A stretch of 64,000 nt of DNA from Sphingopyxis sp. H053 (GTDB taxonomy: Bacteria > Pseudomonadota > Alphaproteobacteria > Sphingomonadales > Sphingomonadaceae). Under the pieces are notes generated by a model. The model worked only from the letters and a program-made list of their open reading frames with translations. It searched no databases and was not told where the DNA came from. The translations under genes were made by a program, and so were the position numbers. Position 1 is the first letter of the stretch. Each line of letters starts with the position of its first letter. Shown here one piece after another: positions 20,300-28,722 of this stretch. The stretch covers positions 434,001 through 498,000 of the forward strand of contig NZ_LNRU01000002.1 of assembly GCF_001468225.1 (NCBI RefSeq), given 5' to 3'.

Positions 20300-21502
20300 A
20301 TGACCGACCTCTTTTCGAAATTCGACCCGCTGATCCAGCAGCGCGAGGATCTGCTCGCGACCGGGGTCACCGATCCGTATAATCTGGTGATGGAAAAGGT
20401 GATCTCGCCGACCGTCGCGATCTGTAACGGGCGCGAGACGATCCTGCTCGGCACCTATAATTATATGGGCATGACCTTCGACGAGGATGTCATCGCCGCG
20501 GGCAAGGACGCGCTCGACAAGTTCGGCAGCGGCACGACCGGCAGCCGCGTGCTCAACGGCACCTATCAGGGGCACAAGGAGTGCGAAGAGGCGCTCAAGG
20601 AATTTTACGCCATGGACCATGCCATGGTGTTTTCGACCGGATACCAGGCGAACCTCGGCATCATTTCGACGATCGCGGGCAAGGGCGACTATGTCATCCT
20701 CGACATCGACAGCCATGCGTCGATCTATGACGGCTGCGCGATGGGCAATGCCGAAATCGTCGCTTTCCGCCACAATGACGTCGAGGCGCTCGAAAAAAGA
20801 CTGAAGCGCCTGCCCCCCGAAGCCGGCAAGCTTGTCGTGCTCGAAGGCGTCTATTCGATGCTCGGCGACGTCGCGCCGCTGAAGGAAATGATCCGCGTCT
20901 CGAAGGAAGCCGGCGCGATGGTGCTCGTCGACGAAGCGCATTCGATGGGCTTTATCGGCGAGAATGGCCGCGGCGTCGCCGAGGCGCAGGGCGTATTGGA
21001 CGACGTCGACTTCGTCATCGGCACCTTCAGCAAGAGCGTGGGCACCGTCGGCGGTTTCTGCGTGTCGAACCATCCGAAGTTCGAGATTTTGCGGCTCGTG
21101 TGCCGCCCCTATGTGTTCACCGCCTCGCTGCCGCCGAGCGTCGTCGCGACCGCGGCGACGAGCATCCGCAAGCTGATGCACGGGTCGAACAAGCGCGCGC
21201 ACCTGTGGGAAAATTCGAAGGTTTTGCACAAGGGACTGCGCGACCTCGGTTTCCAGCTCGGCACCGAAGAACCGCAGTCGGCGATCATCGCGGTGATCAT
21301 GCCCGACCTCGAGCGCGGCGCGATGATGTGGGAAGCGCTGCTGGAAGAAGGCCTTTACGTCAATCTCGCGCGCCCGCCCGCGACCCCCGCGGGCATGACC
21401 TTGCTGCGCTGCTCGCTCTGCGCCGAGCATAGCATCGAACAAGTCGGCGAAATCCTCGGCCGGTTCGAACGCGCCGGCCAGCGCGTCGGCATTATCGGCT
21501 GA
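20300..21502 (+). CDS. spt: Serine palmitoyltransferase
   Basis: 400 residues of alpha-oxoamine synthase fold. Lys245 in GTFSKSVG should bind PLP, Asp211 in VDEAHSMG the pyridine nitrogen, and His139 in DIDSHAS stacks on the ring. All three fall at a constant offset of 20 from the residues known in the Sphingomonas paucimobilis enzyme (His159, Asp231, Lys265). It condenses L-serine with palmitoyl thioester to 3-ketodihydrosphingosine, the first step of sphingolipid synthesis. It is a soluble cytoplasmic homodimer in this group. It lies with its acyl carrier protein upstream. Confidence 0.93.
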   Translation: MTDLFSKFDPLIQQREDLLATGVTDPYNLVMEKVISPTVAICNGRETILLGTYNYMGMTFDEDVIAAGKDALDKFGSGTTGSRVLNGTYQGHKECEEALKEFYAMDHAMVFSTGYQANLGIISTIAGKGDYVILDIDSHASIYDGCAMGNAEIVAFRHNDVEALEKRLKRLPPEAGKLVVLEGVYSMLGDVAPLKEMIRVSKEAGAMVLVDEAHSMGFIGENGRGVAEAQGVLDDVDFVIGTFSKSVGTVGGFCVSNHPKFEILRLVCRPYVFTASLPPSVVATAATSIRKLMHGSNKRAHLWENSKVLHKGLRDLGFQLGTEEPQSAIIAVIMPDLERGAMMWEALLEEGLYVNLARPPATPAGMTLLRCSLCAEHSIEQVGEILGRFERAGQRVGIIG

Positions 21503-21609
21503 ACCGAGCCTGCGCGCCGACCAGCGGATTCCTTTTCGGGTCGAGTTGAAGCGGTGTTAAGTTAACGGCGGCTTCGGCGCTTTGCGGCGCCGCGCTTGTC
21601 CGGTAAGAG

Positions 21610-23577
21610 ATGCGCGTGTTCGAGAGGGATGGCGACAGCGAAAATGACGGCCGGCGGGAGCGTGTTCGCTTCTGGCTGACGATCGTCCTCGGCGCGATCC
21701 TGACCGGTGTGGTCGGGGCGCTCGTGCTGCTGCTTGCGCGCGCCAACGACAATTACGACCGCTCGCTCGGCTGGCAGACGCAGAGCATGGAAGTTATTTC
21801 GCAAACGCGGTCGGTCGACGCCGCGATCGCGCGCGCCGAGGCGTCGCTCGGCCGCTTTGCGGTCGGGCTGCAGAAAGAGGACGGGCGCGTCTATGAATAT
21901 CAATGGGGCCGCGCGCGGCAGTTCCTCGCGCAATTGCAGCGTAACGTCCGCGACAATCCGAAACAGATGGCGCTGGTCGAACAGCTGACGCGCGAAATGG
22001 ACAGCCGCGGGGCGCAACTCGGCGACGCGGCGCTCAGCGCCAACTACAACCAGACCGTCGCGGCCATTTCGAAATATTACGCGGCGGGCAAAGGCCAGGG
22101 CGTCAGCCGGATCGACAAGCTGCTCAGCGAAATCATCGCGAACGAGCGCGCGTTGCTGCGCGAGCGCAACCGGCTTGCCGTGGCCGACCGCGCCAGCCTC
22201 AACCAGGCGATCCTGCTCTTTTCGTTACTCGGCGCGGGCGCCGCGGTGATCGCGATCGGCACGACCTTCTCGTTGATCCGTGCCGAAGGCGAACGGCGGC
22301 TCGCGCGGAACGAGCAGCTGATCGAAAGCGACCGCGCCGCGCAGCTCGAGGCGGCGGTCAACGAACGAACCGCGGAACTTGCGCACGCGAACGATGCGCT
22401 GCGCGGCGAGATGATCGAGCGCGAAGCCGCCGAGGCCCAGCTGCGCCAGGCGCAAAAGATGGAGGCGGTCGGCCAGCTGACCGGCGGCATCGCGCATGAT
22501 TTCAACAATATGCTGGCGGTCGTCGTCGGCGGGCTCGAACTGGCGCAACGGTCGCCCGCAAAAGCGTCGCGCCACCTCGCGAACGCGCTCGACGGCGCCA
22601 ATCGCGCCGCCGACCTGACCCGCCGGCTGCTGACCTTTGCCCGGTCGGAGCCCGCGCGACCCGAGATGGTCGCGGTCGACGCGTGCATCACGAGCTTTGC
22701 CGAGCTGATCGAACGCACGATCGGCGACCGCATCGCATTGACGCTCGACCTGCAGGCGCCGGGCCGTGCCTGCTGGGTCGACCGGCAGCAATTCGAAAAT
22801 GCGCTGCTCAACCTTGCGGTCAATGCGCGCGACGCGATGAACAGCCATGGTTCGCTCACGATCCAGACGCTCGACGATGGCGAAGGCAAGGCGCTCGCGG
22901 TGCGGGTGATCGACACCGGCTGCGGCATGTCGCCCGAAGTGCTCGAACGCGTGTTCGATCCCTTTTACACGACCAAGCCCGCGGGCCAGGGCACCGGGCT
23001 GGGCATGAGCCAGGTCTTCGCCTTCTGCCGCCAGTCGGGCGGCGAAGTGCAGCTTTCGTCGACCGAGGGCGAAGGCACCAGCGTCGCGATGCTGCTGCCG
23101 ATCGCCAAGCCTGAGGCCGATGCGGCCACCGAAACTTTGCCCGTCGATGCCGACGGTCCCGCATCGCCCGACGACGCGCTCAGCATCCTCGTCGTCGAGG
23201 ACGACGAACGCGTCCTCGCGGCGACGGTCGATGCGGTCAGCGAGCTGGGCCATAGCGTGGTCGCCTGCGGCAACCCGCTCGAGGCCGAAACGCTGGTCGA
23301 GCGGCGGCTGGCGGAGGGAGGGAGCGGTTTCGACCTGATCCTGTCCGACGTGCTGATGCCCCAGCTGACCGGCCCCGAAATGGTCGCGCAGCTGAAACAG
23401 CGCTGGCCCGACCTGTCGGTGCTGTTCGTGACCGGCTATGCCGGCGACGCGAGCGAGGTCGAAAGCTTCGGCGACCATGATGTGCTGCGCAAACCCTTTA
23501 CCCTCACCGCGCTCGACCAGGCCATCCGCCGGCGCGGCGAGGCGCGGCCGGCCGAAGGGCAAAGGCTGGCGAGTTAG
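21610..23577 (+). CDS. Hybrid sensor histidine kinase with C-terminal receiver
   Basis: 655 residues. Two membrane helices (about 20-43 and 200-222) flank a helical periplasmic sensor similar to CHASE3. A coiled coil follows, then HisKA with the phospho-acceptor His296 in GGIAHDFNNML, the ATPase domain (NAVNARDAM-like N box, DTGCGMS, GQGTGLGMS), and a receiver domain with Asp580 in LILSDVLMP. The family passes phosphate from His to its own Asp. No separate output regulator gene is adjacent. It follows spt by 107 bases without a visible terminator, so co-expression is possible but not shown. Signal unknown. Confidence 0.88.
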   Translation: MRVFERDGDSENDGRRERVRFWLTIVLGAILTGVVGALVLLLARANDNYDRSLGWQTQSMEVISQTRSVDAAIARAEASLGRFAVGLQKEDGRVYEYQWGRARQFLAQLQRNVRDNPKQMALVEQLTREMDSRGAQLGDAALSANYNQTVAAISKYYAAGKGQGVSRIDKLLSEIIANERALLRERNRLAVADRASLNQAILLFSLLGAGAAVIAIGTTFSLIRAEGERRLARNEQLIESDRAAQLEAAVNERTAELAHANDALRGEMIEREAAEAQLRQAQKMEAVGQLTGGIAHDFNNMLAVVVGGLELAQRSPAKASRHLANALDGANRAADLTRRLLTFARSEPARPEMVAVDACITSFAELIERTIGDRIALTLDLQAPGRACWVDRQQFENALLNLAVNARDAMNSHGSLTIQTLDDGEGKALAVRVIDTGCGMSPEVLERVFDPFYTTKPAGQGTGLGMSQVFAFCRQSGGEVQLSSTEGEGTSVAMLLPIAKPEADAATETLPVDADGPASPDDALSILVVEDDERVLAATVDAVSELGHSVVACGNPLEAETLVERRLAEGGSGFDLILSDVLMPQLTGPEMVAQLKQRWPDLSVLFVTGYAGDASEVESFGDHDVLRKPFTLTALDQAIRRRGEARPAEGQRLAS

Positions 23578-23585
23578 GGTTATCC

Positions 23586-23661
23586 GTCATCCCGGCGAAG
23601 GCCGGGATCTCACCCTCGATTTCTGACGCACCGGCGAGATCCCGGCCTTCGCCGGGATGAC
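23586..23661. repeat. Palindromic dispersed repeat, CCCGGCGAAGGCCGGG type
   Basis: Perfect 26-bp inverted arms (23586-23611 and 23636-23661) reading GTCATCCCGGCGAAGGCCGG and onward. It lies between two convergent genes and may end both transcripts. Confidence 0.9.
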
Positions 23662-23669
23662 TACGGGTG

Positions 23670-24530
23670 CTACCGAATAGCCCCGCTCTTCATCAGGCGC
23701 GGCACCAAAGTCAGCGCGGCGACGAGCGGCCAGCGGCGCTGCCACGGCTTGATCTCGATCTTGGTCCCCGCGTGGCGATTGATCTTCCACGCCAGATAAT
23801 CGATCCCGCCCGCATAGGTCAGGCTGGCCTTGGCAAGCCGCGCGATGCTGAGCGCCTTGCCCTCCAGCCGCCGCCGCGCCCAGCCGCCGGCGCGCGCATC
23901 GGCCGGGATCGCGGCGATCGCGGGCAGGCTGAACCGCTTGTATCGTTCGGCATCGGCGTCGACCACCGACTGTGCGCGGCTCGTGCGCTCGGCGCGCAGC
24001 TCGACCGAGTAGGTGAGCGAAAAGGCGCGCCGCCACCAGTCGAGCGGCGCTTCGCCATCGACCCGGCCCGCCGCGGCGAGCAGCGTCGGTGCCGCGCGCG
24101 CCACCGCCGCGACGGCCCGGTTGCGCGCGGTATCGTCGACCGCCCAGACGAGGCGCGACGGCTGCGCAAAGCGCGCCCACACCGACACATTGCGCGTCTC
24201 CGCACCGTTCAGCCGGTCGAAATCACCTTCGCTGAGCACCGCATATTTGGCGATCAGCCCGCCCGACTGGAACGGGAAGACGTTGGGCGGGATCAGGCGG
24301 TTGGCGGCCGCCATCCAGCGCTTGGGATAGGCGTCGCTATAGTCCGACACGATCAGGTAGAAATCGAGCATCAGCCCATCGAGCTCGCTCTCGCGCAGGC
24401 AGCTGCCGTAAAACAGCACCGCGCGCGCGCTGCCCGGATATTGGGCAGCGATCGCCGCTGCCATCGCGGCGGCGCGCGGGTCGACGGGGGTCGCCAGTTC
24501 GGCGCGGACCAGATCGATCAGGTCGGACAC
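23670..24530 (-). CDS. Tam41/Mmp37-like nucleotidyltransferase, candidate lipid-head-group cytidylyltransferase
   Basis: 286 residues. Near residue 38 is VLFYGSCLRESELDGLMLDFYLIV (given here as two parts, YGSCLRESELDG and LMLDFYLIV), which resembles the YGS...DF...V signature of the mitochondrial CDP-diacylglycerol synthase Tam41. A later IAKYAVLS matches the Tam41 Lys-Tyr/Gly-Val-Ile motif. The second acidic residue of the classical DxD pair is Tyr, so catalysis cannot be taken for granted. It is co-directional with a lipid kinase ten bases upstream, suggesting that a phosphorylated lipid or its head group is activated with CTP. In Caulobacter a nucleotidyltransferase in the ceramide cluster serves anionic sphingolipid synthesis; equivalence here is an inference. 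Confidence 0.6.
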   Translation of the reverse strand: MSDLIDLVRAELATPVDPRAAAMAAAIAAQYPGSARAVLFYGSCLRESELDGLMLDFYLIVSDYSDAYPKRWMAAANRLIPPNVFPFQSGGLIAKYAVLSEGDFDRLNGAETRNVSVWARFAQPSRLVWAVDDTARNRAVAAVARAAPTLLAAAGRVDGEAPLDWWRRAFSLTYSVELRAERTSRAQSVVDADAERYKRFSLPAIAAIPADARAGGWARRRLEGKALSIARLAKASLTYAGGIDYLAWKINRHAGTKIEIKPWQRRWPLVAALTLVPRLMKSGAIR

Positions 24531-24540
24531 GCGCGAAGGC

Positions 24541-25515
24541 TCAGGCGGCGAGGCGCAGGAACGGAACCGGCTGCGTCGAGGTCAGGATGATCGGCATGCC
24601 GTGCTTCGCCTGAAAGATTTCGCCGTCGAGGATGACGTTCGACCGCTCGCCCTCGATGCGGATTTCGTCGCCCTGCTGGAAATGCACGCCGTCGAGCGGC
24701 TTTTGCCCCAACGTCCCGCGCCAGGTCGCGCCGAGCATGCGGAACATCGCGCCGACATTGCTGTCGGTCGCGAGCAATTTCATGTGCCCGTTGGTGCCGC
24801 CGCCGTCGCTCGTGCGGATGCTGAGCAGCAGTTTTTCGAGCGTCGTGACGATCAGCAGCGAGAATTTGCCTTTGAACTCGCCCTGACGGATCAGCGACAC
24901 GGTCATATTTTCGGGCTTGGGCGGCAGGCGGCCGCCGCCGATCCCGAAGATGATCGCGAACAGCCCGAGGATCGCCGCGAGGAAATGCGAAATCCCGTTC
25001 GGCAGGCCGAGCGGATAGATGCGGTTGCGGCAATAGAGCATCACGTCGGCGAGATAGGCGCCGCCGAGGAACATGCCGAGCACCGGCCGCGCTTCGCCGC
25101 CGCTGTCGAGCGAGATGAGCTGGCGTTCGATCACATGATCCTCAAGCCGGCCGCTCGCGACGAGTTCGAGCACGCGATCGAGCGCCTTGATCGGATCGCC
25201 CTCGGCGCCGAGGTCTAGCGCGATGAGGTTGGTCTTGCCGTTCGGAAGCACCGCGACCGGCGGCGGCGAGCCGCCGAAATGGTCGCCCGAATAAATTTCG
25301 GTCAGCGCCGCCTGGACCGTGCCGTCGCCGCCGTTGATCACGACGACGCGCGGGCCGACCATCGCCATGGTGCGAATGGCCTTTTCGATCTGGTCGACGT
25401 CCTCGACCTCATAATGAAAGATGTCGGGGTGCGCCGCGCAATATTCGCGAACCCGCGGCAGCAGCGAGCGGTTGCCCGTGGAGCGTGGATTCGAAAGGAG
25501 CGCGACGCTTGCCAT
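24541..25515 (-). CDS. Diacylglycerol kinase family lipid kinase
   Basis: 324 residues of the DAGK catalytic fold: ALLSNPRSTGNR at the start, the nucleotide loop VINGGDGTVQAAL, and PNGKTNLIALDLG in place of the usual GTGND. The C-terminal half forms the beta-sandwich ending VILDGEIFQAK. It phosphorylates a lipid hydroxyl from the cytoplasm side. In this setting (spt, LptF/LptG, ceramide-synthase-like gene) ceramide is a likely substrate, as for the ceramide kinase of Caulobacter; diacylglycerol is the alternative. It forms a minus-strand unit of three genes, DUF2141 then kinase then Tam41-like. Confidence 0.82.
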   Translation of the reverse strand: MASVALLSNPRSTGNRSLLPRVREYCAAHPDIFHYEVEDVDQIEKAIRTMAMVGPRVVVINGGDGTVQAALTEIYSGDHFGGSPPPVAVLPNGKTNLIALDLGAEGDPIKALDRVLELVASGRLEDHVIERQLISLDSGGEARPVLGMFLGGAYLADVMLYCRNRIYPLGLPNGISHFLAAILGLFAIIFGIGGGRLPPKPENMTVSLIRQGEFKGKFSLLIVTTLEKLLLSIRTSDGGGTNGHMKLLATDSNVGAMFRMLGATWRGTLGQKPLDGVHFQQGDEIRIEGERSNVILDGEIFQAKHGMPIILTSTQPVPFLRLAA

Positions 25516-25532
25516 ATATCCCTAAAGTCTCT

Positions 25533-26048
25533 CTATTCGACGGGGTCGAAGGACAGGCCGTTGACATAGTTCAGCACGACCGGGACGCGCTTGGTGGCGC
25601 CGCCGACCGCAAAACTGACCGTTGCCAACTTGGGCTTCCGCTTGAAGATGAAGTCGCTGACCTTCATGTCGGGGTTGCCCGACAGGCCCGCGCCGTCGCT
25701 ACGGTCCGACTTGCCGTTGCCGTTGATGTCGTGCCGCACCGAAATGACATAATTGCCCTGCTGCTTCACAGGCACACAGACCGACATGGTGCCGGCGCGC
25801 GACACGGGCACATCGACGCGCTCGAGCCATTTGCGCTTTTCCAGATAGCTGCTGTTCGCGCTGTAAATCTGCACGCGCACGGTTCCCGTGCGCTGCTTGA
25901 AACCGCGCACGTCGACCTGGACGGCGGTGGCGTTGCTGTTGCACAGCGCGGCGCTCGGACCCAGCGCGGCACCCTGCGCCGCGACGGGCGCGATCAGCGC
26001 TCCGGCAGCACCGGCGCCAAGCAGTCCGGCGAGAAACATTTTCGACAT
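25533..26048 (-). CDS. DUF2141 domain-containing secreted protein
   Basis: 171 residues from the ATG at 26048, behind TGGAGG. A signal peptide ending near APVAAQ is followed by the DUF2141 beta-sandwich: VQVDVRGFKQRTGTVRVQIY, then VCVPVKQQGNYVISVRHDINGNGKSD, where the DINGNGKSD loop looks like a calcium site, and NYVNGLSFDPVE at the end. The function of the family is unknown. It is first in a short operon with the lipid kinase and the Tam41-like gene, which suggests a periplasmic helper in the same lipid process. Confidence 0.8.
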   Translation of the reverse strand: MSKMFLAGLLGAGAAGALIAPVAAQGAALGPSAALCNSNATAVQVDVRGFKQRTGTVRVQIYSANSSYLEKRKWLERVDVPVSRAGTMSVCVPVKQQGNYVISVRHDINGNGKSDRSDGAGLSGNPDMKVSDFIFKRKPKLATVSFAVGGATKRVPVVLNYVNGLSFDPVE

Positions 26049-26181
26049 GACCTCAAAACCTCCAGAGGCTATAGCCATCTCAGCAAGCGCGAGAGCGCAC
26101 GCTGACACGGGTCCCTGTCGCCCTTGAATCGGCATATCGGAAACAACTGCGGCCAAATCATGGTGATGGGGCGACCAAAGA

Positions 26182-27402
26182 TTGAATAAGCTTCCTGCCA
26201 TCGACCGCTACATCGCGCGGCTCATCTTCTTCCCGATGCTCGGCACGCTCGTCCTGTCGGCGATGCTGCTCGTGCTCGAAAAGATGCTGCGCCTGTTCGA
26301 TTTCGTCGCGACCGAGGGCGGCCCGGTCAGCGTCGTGTGGCGCATGCTCGCGAACCTCATCCCCGAATATCTTTCGCTCGGCATCCCGATCGGGCTGATG
26401 CTGGGGATTCTCCTTGCTTTCCGGCGCCTTGCGACATCGAGCGAGCTCGATGTGCTGAAGGGCGTGGGGATGAGTTTCGGGCGGCTGATGCGCGTGCCCT
26501 TTGCCTATGCGATCGCGCTCGCCGCGCTCAATCTGGCGATCGTCGGCTTTATCCAGCCCGTCGCGCGCTACGCCTATGAAGGGCTGCAGTTCGAACTGCG
26601 CTCGGGCGCGCTCGGCGCGTCGATCAAGGTCGGCGAATTCACCAAATTGGGCGACCGCATGACGCTCCGGATCGAGGAAAGTTATAACGACGGGCGCAGC
26701 TTGCGCGGCATTTTCGTGCGCGGCGAGCAGAAAGACGGACAGCGCGTGTCGGCCACCGCAGCGCGCGGGCAGTTCCTCGCGACCGACGATCCGAACACAA
26801 TCATCCTCCGCCTGTCGCAGGGCGTGCTGATCCATGAATCGCCGAAATTTTCGGTTCCGCGCGTCCTGACCTTCGACAATCACGACCTGCCGATCCCGCT
26901 GCCCAAGATCGAGGCCTTCCGCCTGCGCGGCGGCGCCGACCGCGAAATGACGATCCCCGAATTGTTTGTCGCGGGCAAGGACAAGAGCCAGTCGGTGCAG
27001 ACGCGGCTCGAATCGCGCGCGAATTTCCATTTCCGCATCGTCGAAGTGATGTCGATGTTCCTGATCCCGCTGATCGCGATCGCGCTCGCGATCCCGCCCA
27101 AACGATCGACCTCGTCGCTCGGCGTCTTCCTGTCGATCGTGCTGCTCGTCACCCAGCACAAGATCAACCAATATGCCGAGGACATGGGCGCGCGCGGGGT
27201 GGTCGACCCGCTGATCGCGCTGTGGGTACCCTATCTGCTGTTCGCGGCGCTCGCGATCTGGATGTATTATGTCGTCGCGCATGTCCCCGGCGGCCAGCCG
27301 ATCGGTGCGCTCGAGCGCGTCGCGGCGAAGGCGGCGCAGAAAATCCGCAAAATGCTGACGATGTTTCAGCGCAAGCCGGGGCTGGTGGAGAGTGTGAACT
27401 AA
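26182..27402 (+). CDS. lptF: LptF/LptG family permease (first of pair)
   Basis: 406 residues from a TTG start; no in-frame ATG exists before the first helix. Three N-terminal helices carry LGIPIGLMLGILLAFRRLATSSELDVLK, the family coupling region. A periplasmic beta-jellyroll spans about 130-290, and three more helices follow, with FLIPLIAIALAIPPKRS. LptF and LptG form the inner-membrane part of the Lpt machine that extracts lipids towards the periplasmic bridge. Sphingomonads carry glycosphingolipid instead of LPS, so this pair may export sphingolipid. The next gene starts at the base after this stop. Confidence 0.88.
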   Translation: MNKLPAIDRYIARLIFFPMLGTLVLSAMLLVLEKMLRLFDFVATEGGPVSVVWRMLANLIPEYLSLGIPIGLMLGILLAFRRLATSSELDVLKGVGMSFGRLMRVPFAYAIALAALNLAIVGFIQPVARYAYEGLQFELRSGALGASIKVGEFTKLGDRMTLRIEESYNDGRSLRGIFVRGEQKDGQRVSATAARGQFLATDDPNTIILRLSQGVLIHESPKFSVPRVLTFDNHDLPIPLPKIEAFRLRGGADREMTIPELFVAGKDKSQSVQTRLESRANFHFRIVEVMSMFLIPLIAIALAIPPKRSTSSLGVFLSIVLLVTQHKINQYAEDMGARGVVDPLIALWVPYLLFAALAIWMYYVVAHVPGGQPIGALERVAAKAAQKIRKMLTMFQRKPGLVESVN

Positions 27403-28503
27403 ATGCATCAGCTCCACTTTTTCCCGTCGCGGACGATGGCGCTCTACGTCGGCCGCCTTTTCCTCGTCCGCTCCTTCTCGATCCTGTTCGCGCTGGTGCT
27501 GATCCTCCAGACGCTCGACCTGCTCGGCGAGAGCGGCAAGATCCTAGCGGTCGCGGGCAACAGCGATTCGGACGTGTGGCGCTATGTCGGCATGCGGATG
27601 CCGCAGATTATCGAGACCTTCCTGCCCTTTTCGGTGCTGCTCGGCACGATATTGACGATGGTGACGCTCAACCAGAACAGCGAGGTCATCGCGATGAAGG
27701 CGTCGGGCATGTCGGCGCATCAGGTGCTTGCGCCCCTGTTCCTCGCGGCTCTGCTCGTCGCGGGGATCAGCTTCGCGTTCAACGAACGCATCGTCACGCG
27801 CTCGACCGCGGCGCTCAGCGCCTGGCAGAAGGTCGAATATAAGAAAGTCCCCAAGGACAGCGGCATACGCACCAATATCTGGGTGCGCGACGGCGACAAT
27901 CTGATCAACGCCGCGACGGTCGATACCAGCGGCCCGGTGATCGTCCTCGGCTATGTGACGATTTACGAGCGCACCGGCGGCGTGCTGTCGTCGATGCTGT
28001 CGGCCGACAGCGCACGCGCGCTTCCGGCCGGCGGCTGGGAACTCACCAATGCGCGGCGTTTCCTGCGCCGCTCGGGCACGCTCGAACCGCTCGGCACGAT
28101 CGTCGCGGCAAAGGATGTCCGCCCCGACCAGTTCACGCTGGCACAGGTCGACGGCGACGAGCTGCCCTTCCTGAAGCTCCAGTCGGCGATCGCCGATCTC
28201 GAGGCGGCGGGGCGGCCGGTCGATGCGCTCAAGGGCGTGCTGTGGCACAAGATTTCGGGCCCGCTGTCGGCGATATTGATGCCGCTATTGGGCGCGGTCG
28301 CAGCGTTCGGCCTTGCCCGATCGGGCAAGCTGTTCATCCGCGCGATCATCGGCATGGGGCTCGGCTTCGCCTATTTCGTCGCCGACAATTTCGCGCTCGC
28401 GATGGGCGATCTGGGCGCCTACTCGCCCTTCCTCGCCGCATGGGGGCCGTTCATATTATTTGCGCTGATCGGTGAGATGATCTTGATCCGGACCGAGGAA
28501 TAG
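27403..28503 (+). CDS. lptG: LptF/LptG family permease (second of pair)
   Basis: 366 residues, starting with no gap after lptF. Six membrane helices in two groups surround a periplasmic domain. The coupling segment is LPFSVLLGTILTMVTLNQNSEVIAMKASGMS, and the closing helices include ISGPLSAILMPLLGAVAAFGLARSGK. It is the likely partner of the upstream protein in an ABC-driven lipid extractor with LptB, which is not in this window. No second lptFG copy is seen here, so I cannot say whether it is the only one in the genome. Confidence 0.88.
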   Translation: MHQLHFFPSRTMALYVGRLFLVRSFSILFALVLILQTLDLLGESGKILAVAGNSDSDVWRYVGMRMPQIIETFLPFSVLLGTILTMVTLNQNSEVIAMKASGMSAHQVLAPLFLAALLVAGISFAFNERIVTRSTAALSAWQKVEYKKVPKDSGIRTNIWVRDGDNLINAATVDTSGPVIVLGYVTIYERTGGVLSSMLSADSARALPAGGWELTNARRFLRRSGTLEPLGTIVAAKDVRPDQFTLAQVDGDELPFLKLQSAIADLEAAGRPVDALKGVLWHKISGPLSAILMPLLGAVAAFGLARSGKLFIRAIIGMGLGFAYFVADNFALAMGDLGAYSPFLAAWGPFILFALIGEMILIRTEE

Positions 28504-28527
28504 GGACGGTTTCGAGGAGAGCAGTTG

Positions 28528-28719
28528 ATGAATTGGCGGCGAGAATTGACGTTAATCTGCGTGTCGATCCTTGTCGCGCGGGGCATAATGAGGTGGTTTG
28601 GGGACGATGTTCTGATGACTCTCGTGGGCATCGGGCTTGCCATTGTCATCGCAACCCGAGTCAGAGATTCCATCGTATCGAAAAGAGCAAAAGAGGAGCG
28701 GGCAAGCCCGCAACCTTGA
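28528..28719 (+). CDS. Small hypothetical membrane protein
   Basis: 63 residues with two hydrophobic stretches (LICVSILVARGIM and LMTLVGIGLAIVIA) and a basic C-terminus. The ATG at 28528 has GAGGAGAG at a good distance. Its codon use is less GC-rich than lptG. It lies 24 bases after lptG and converges on the desaturase gene with three bases between stops. No known family recognised; it could be the last gene of the lptFG unit. Confidence 0.55.
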   Translation: MNWRRELTLICVSILVARGIMRWFGDDVLMTLVGIGLAIVIATRVRDSIVSKRAKEERASPQP

Positions 28720-28722
28720 ATA

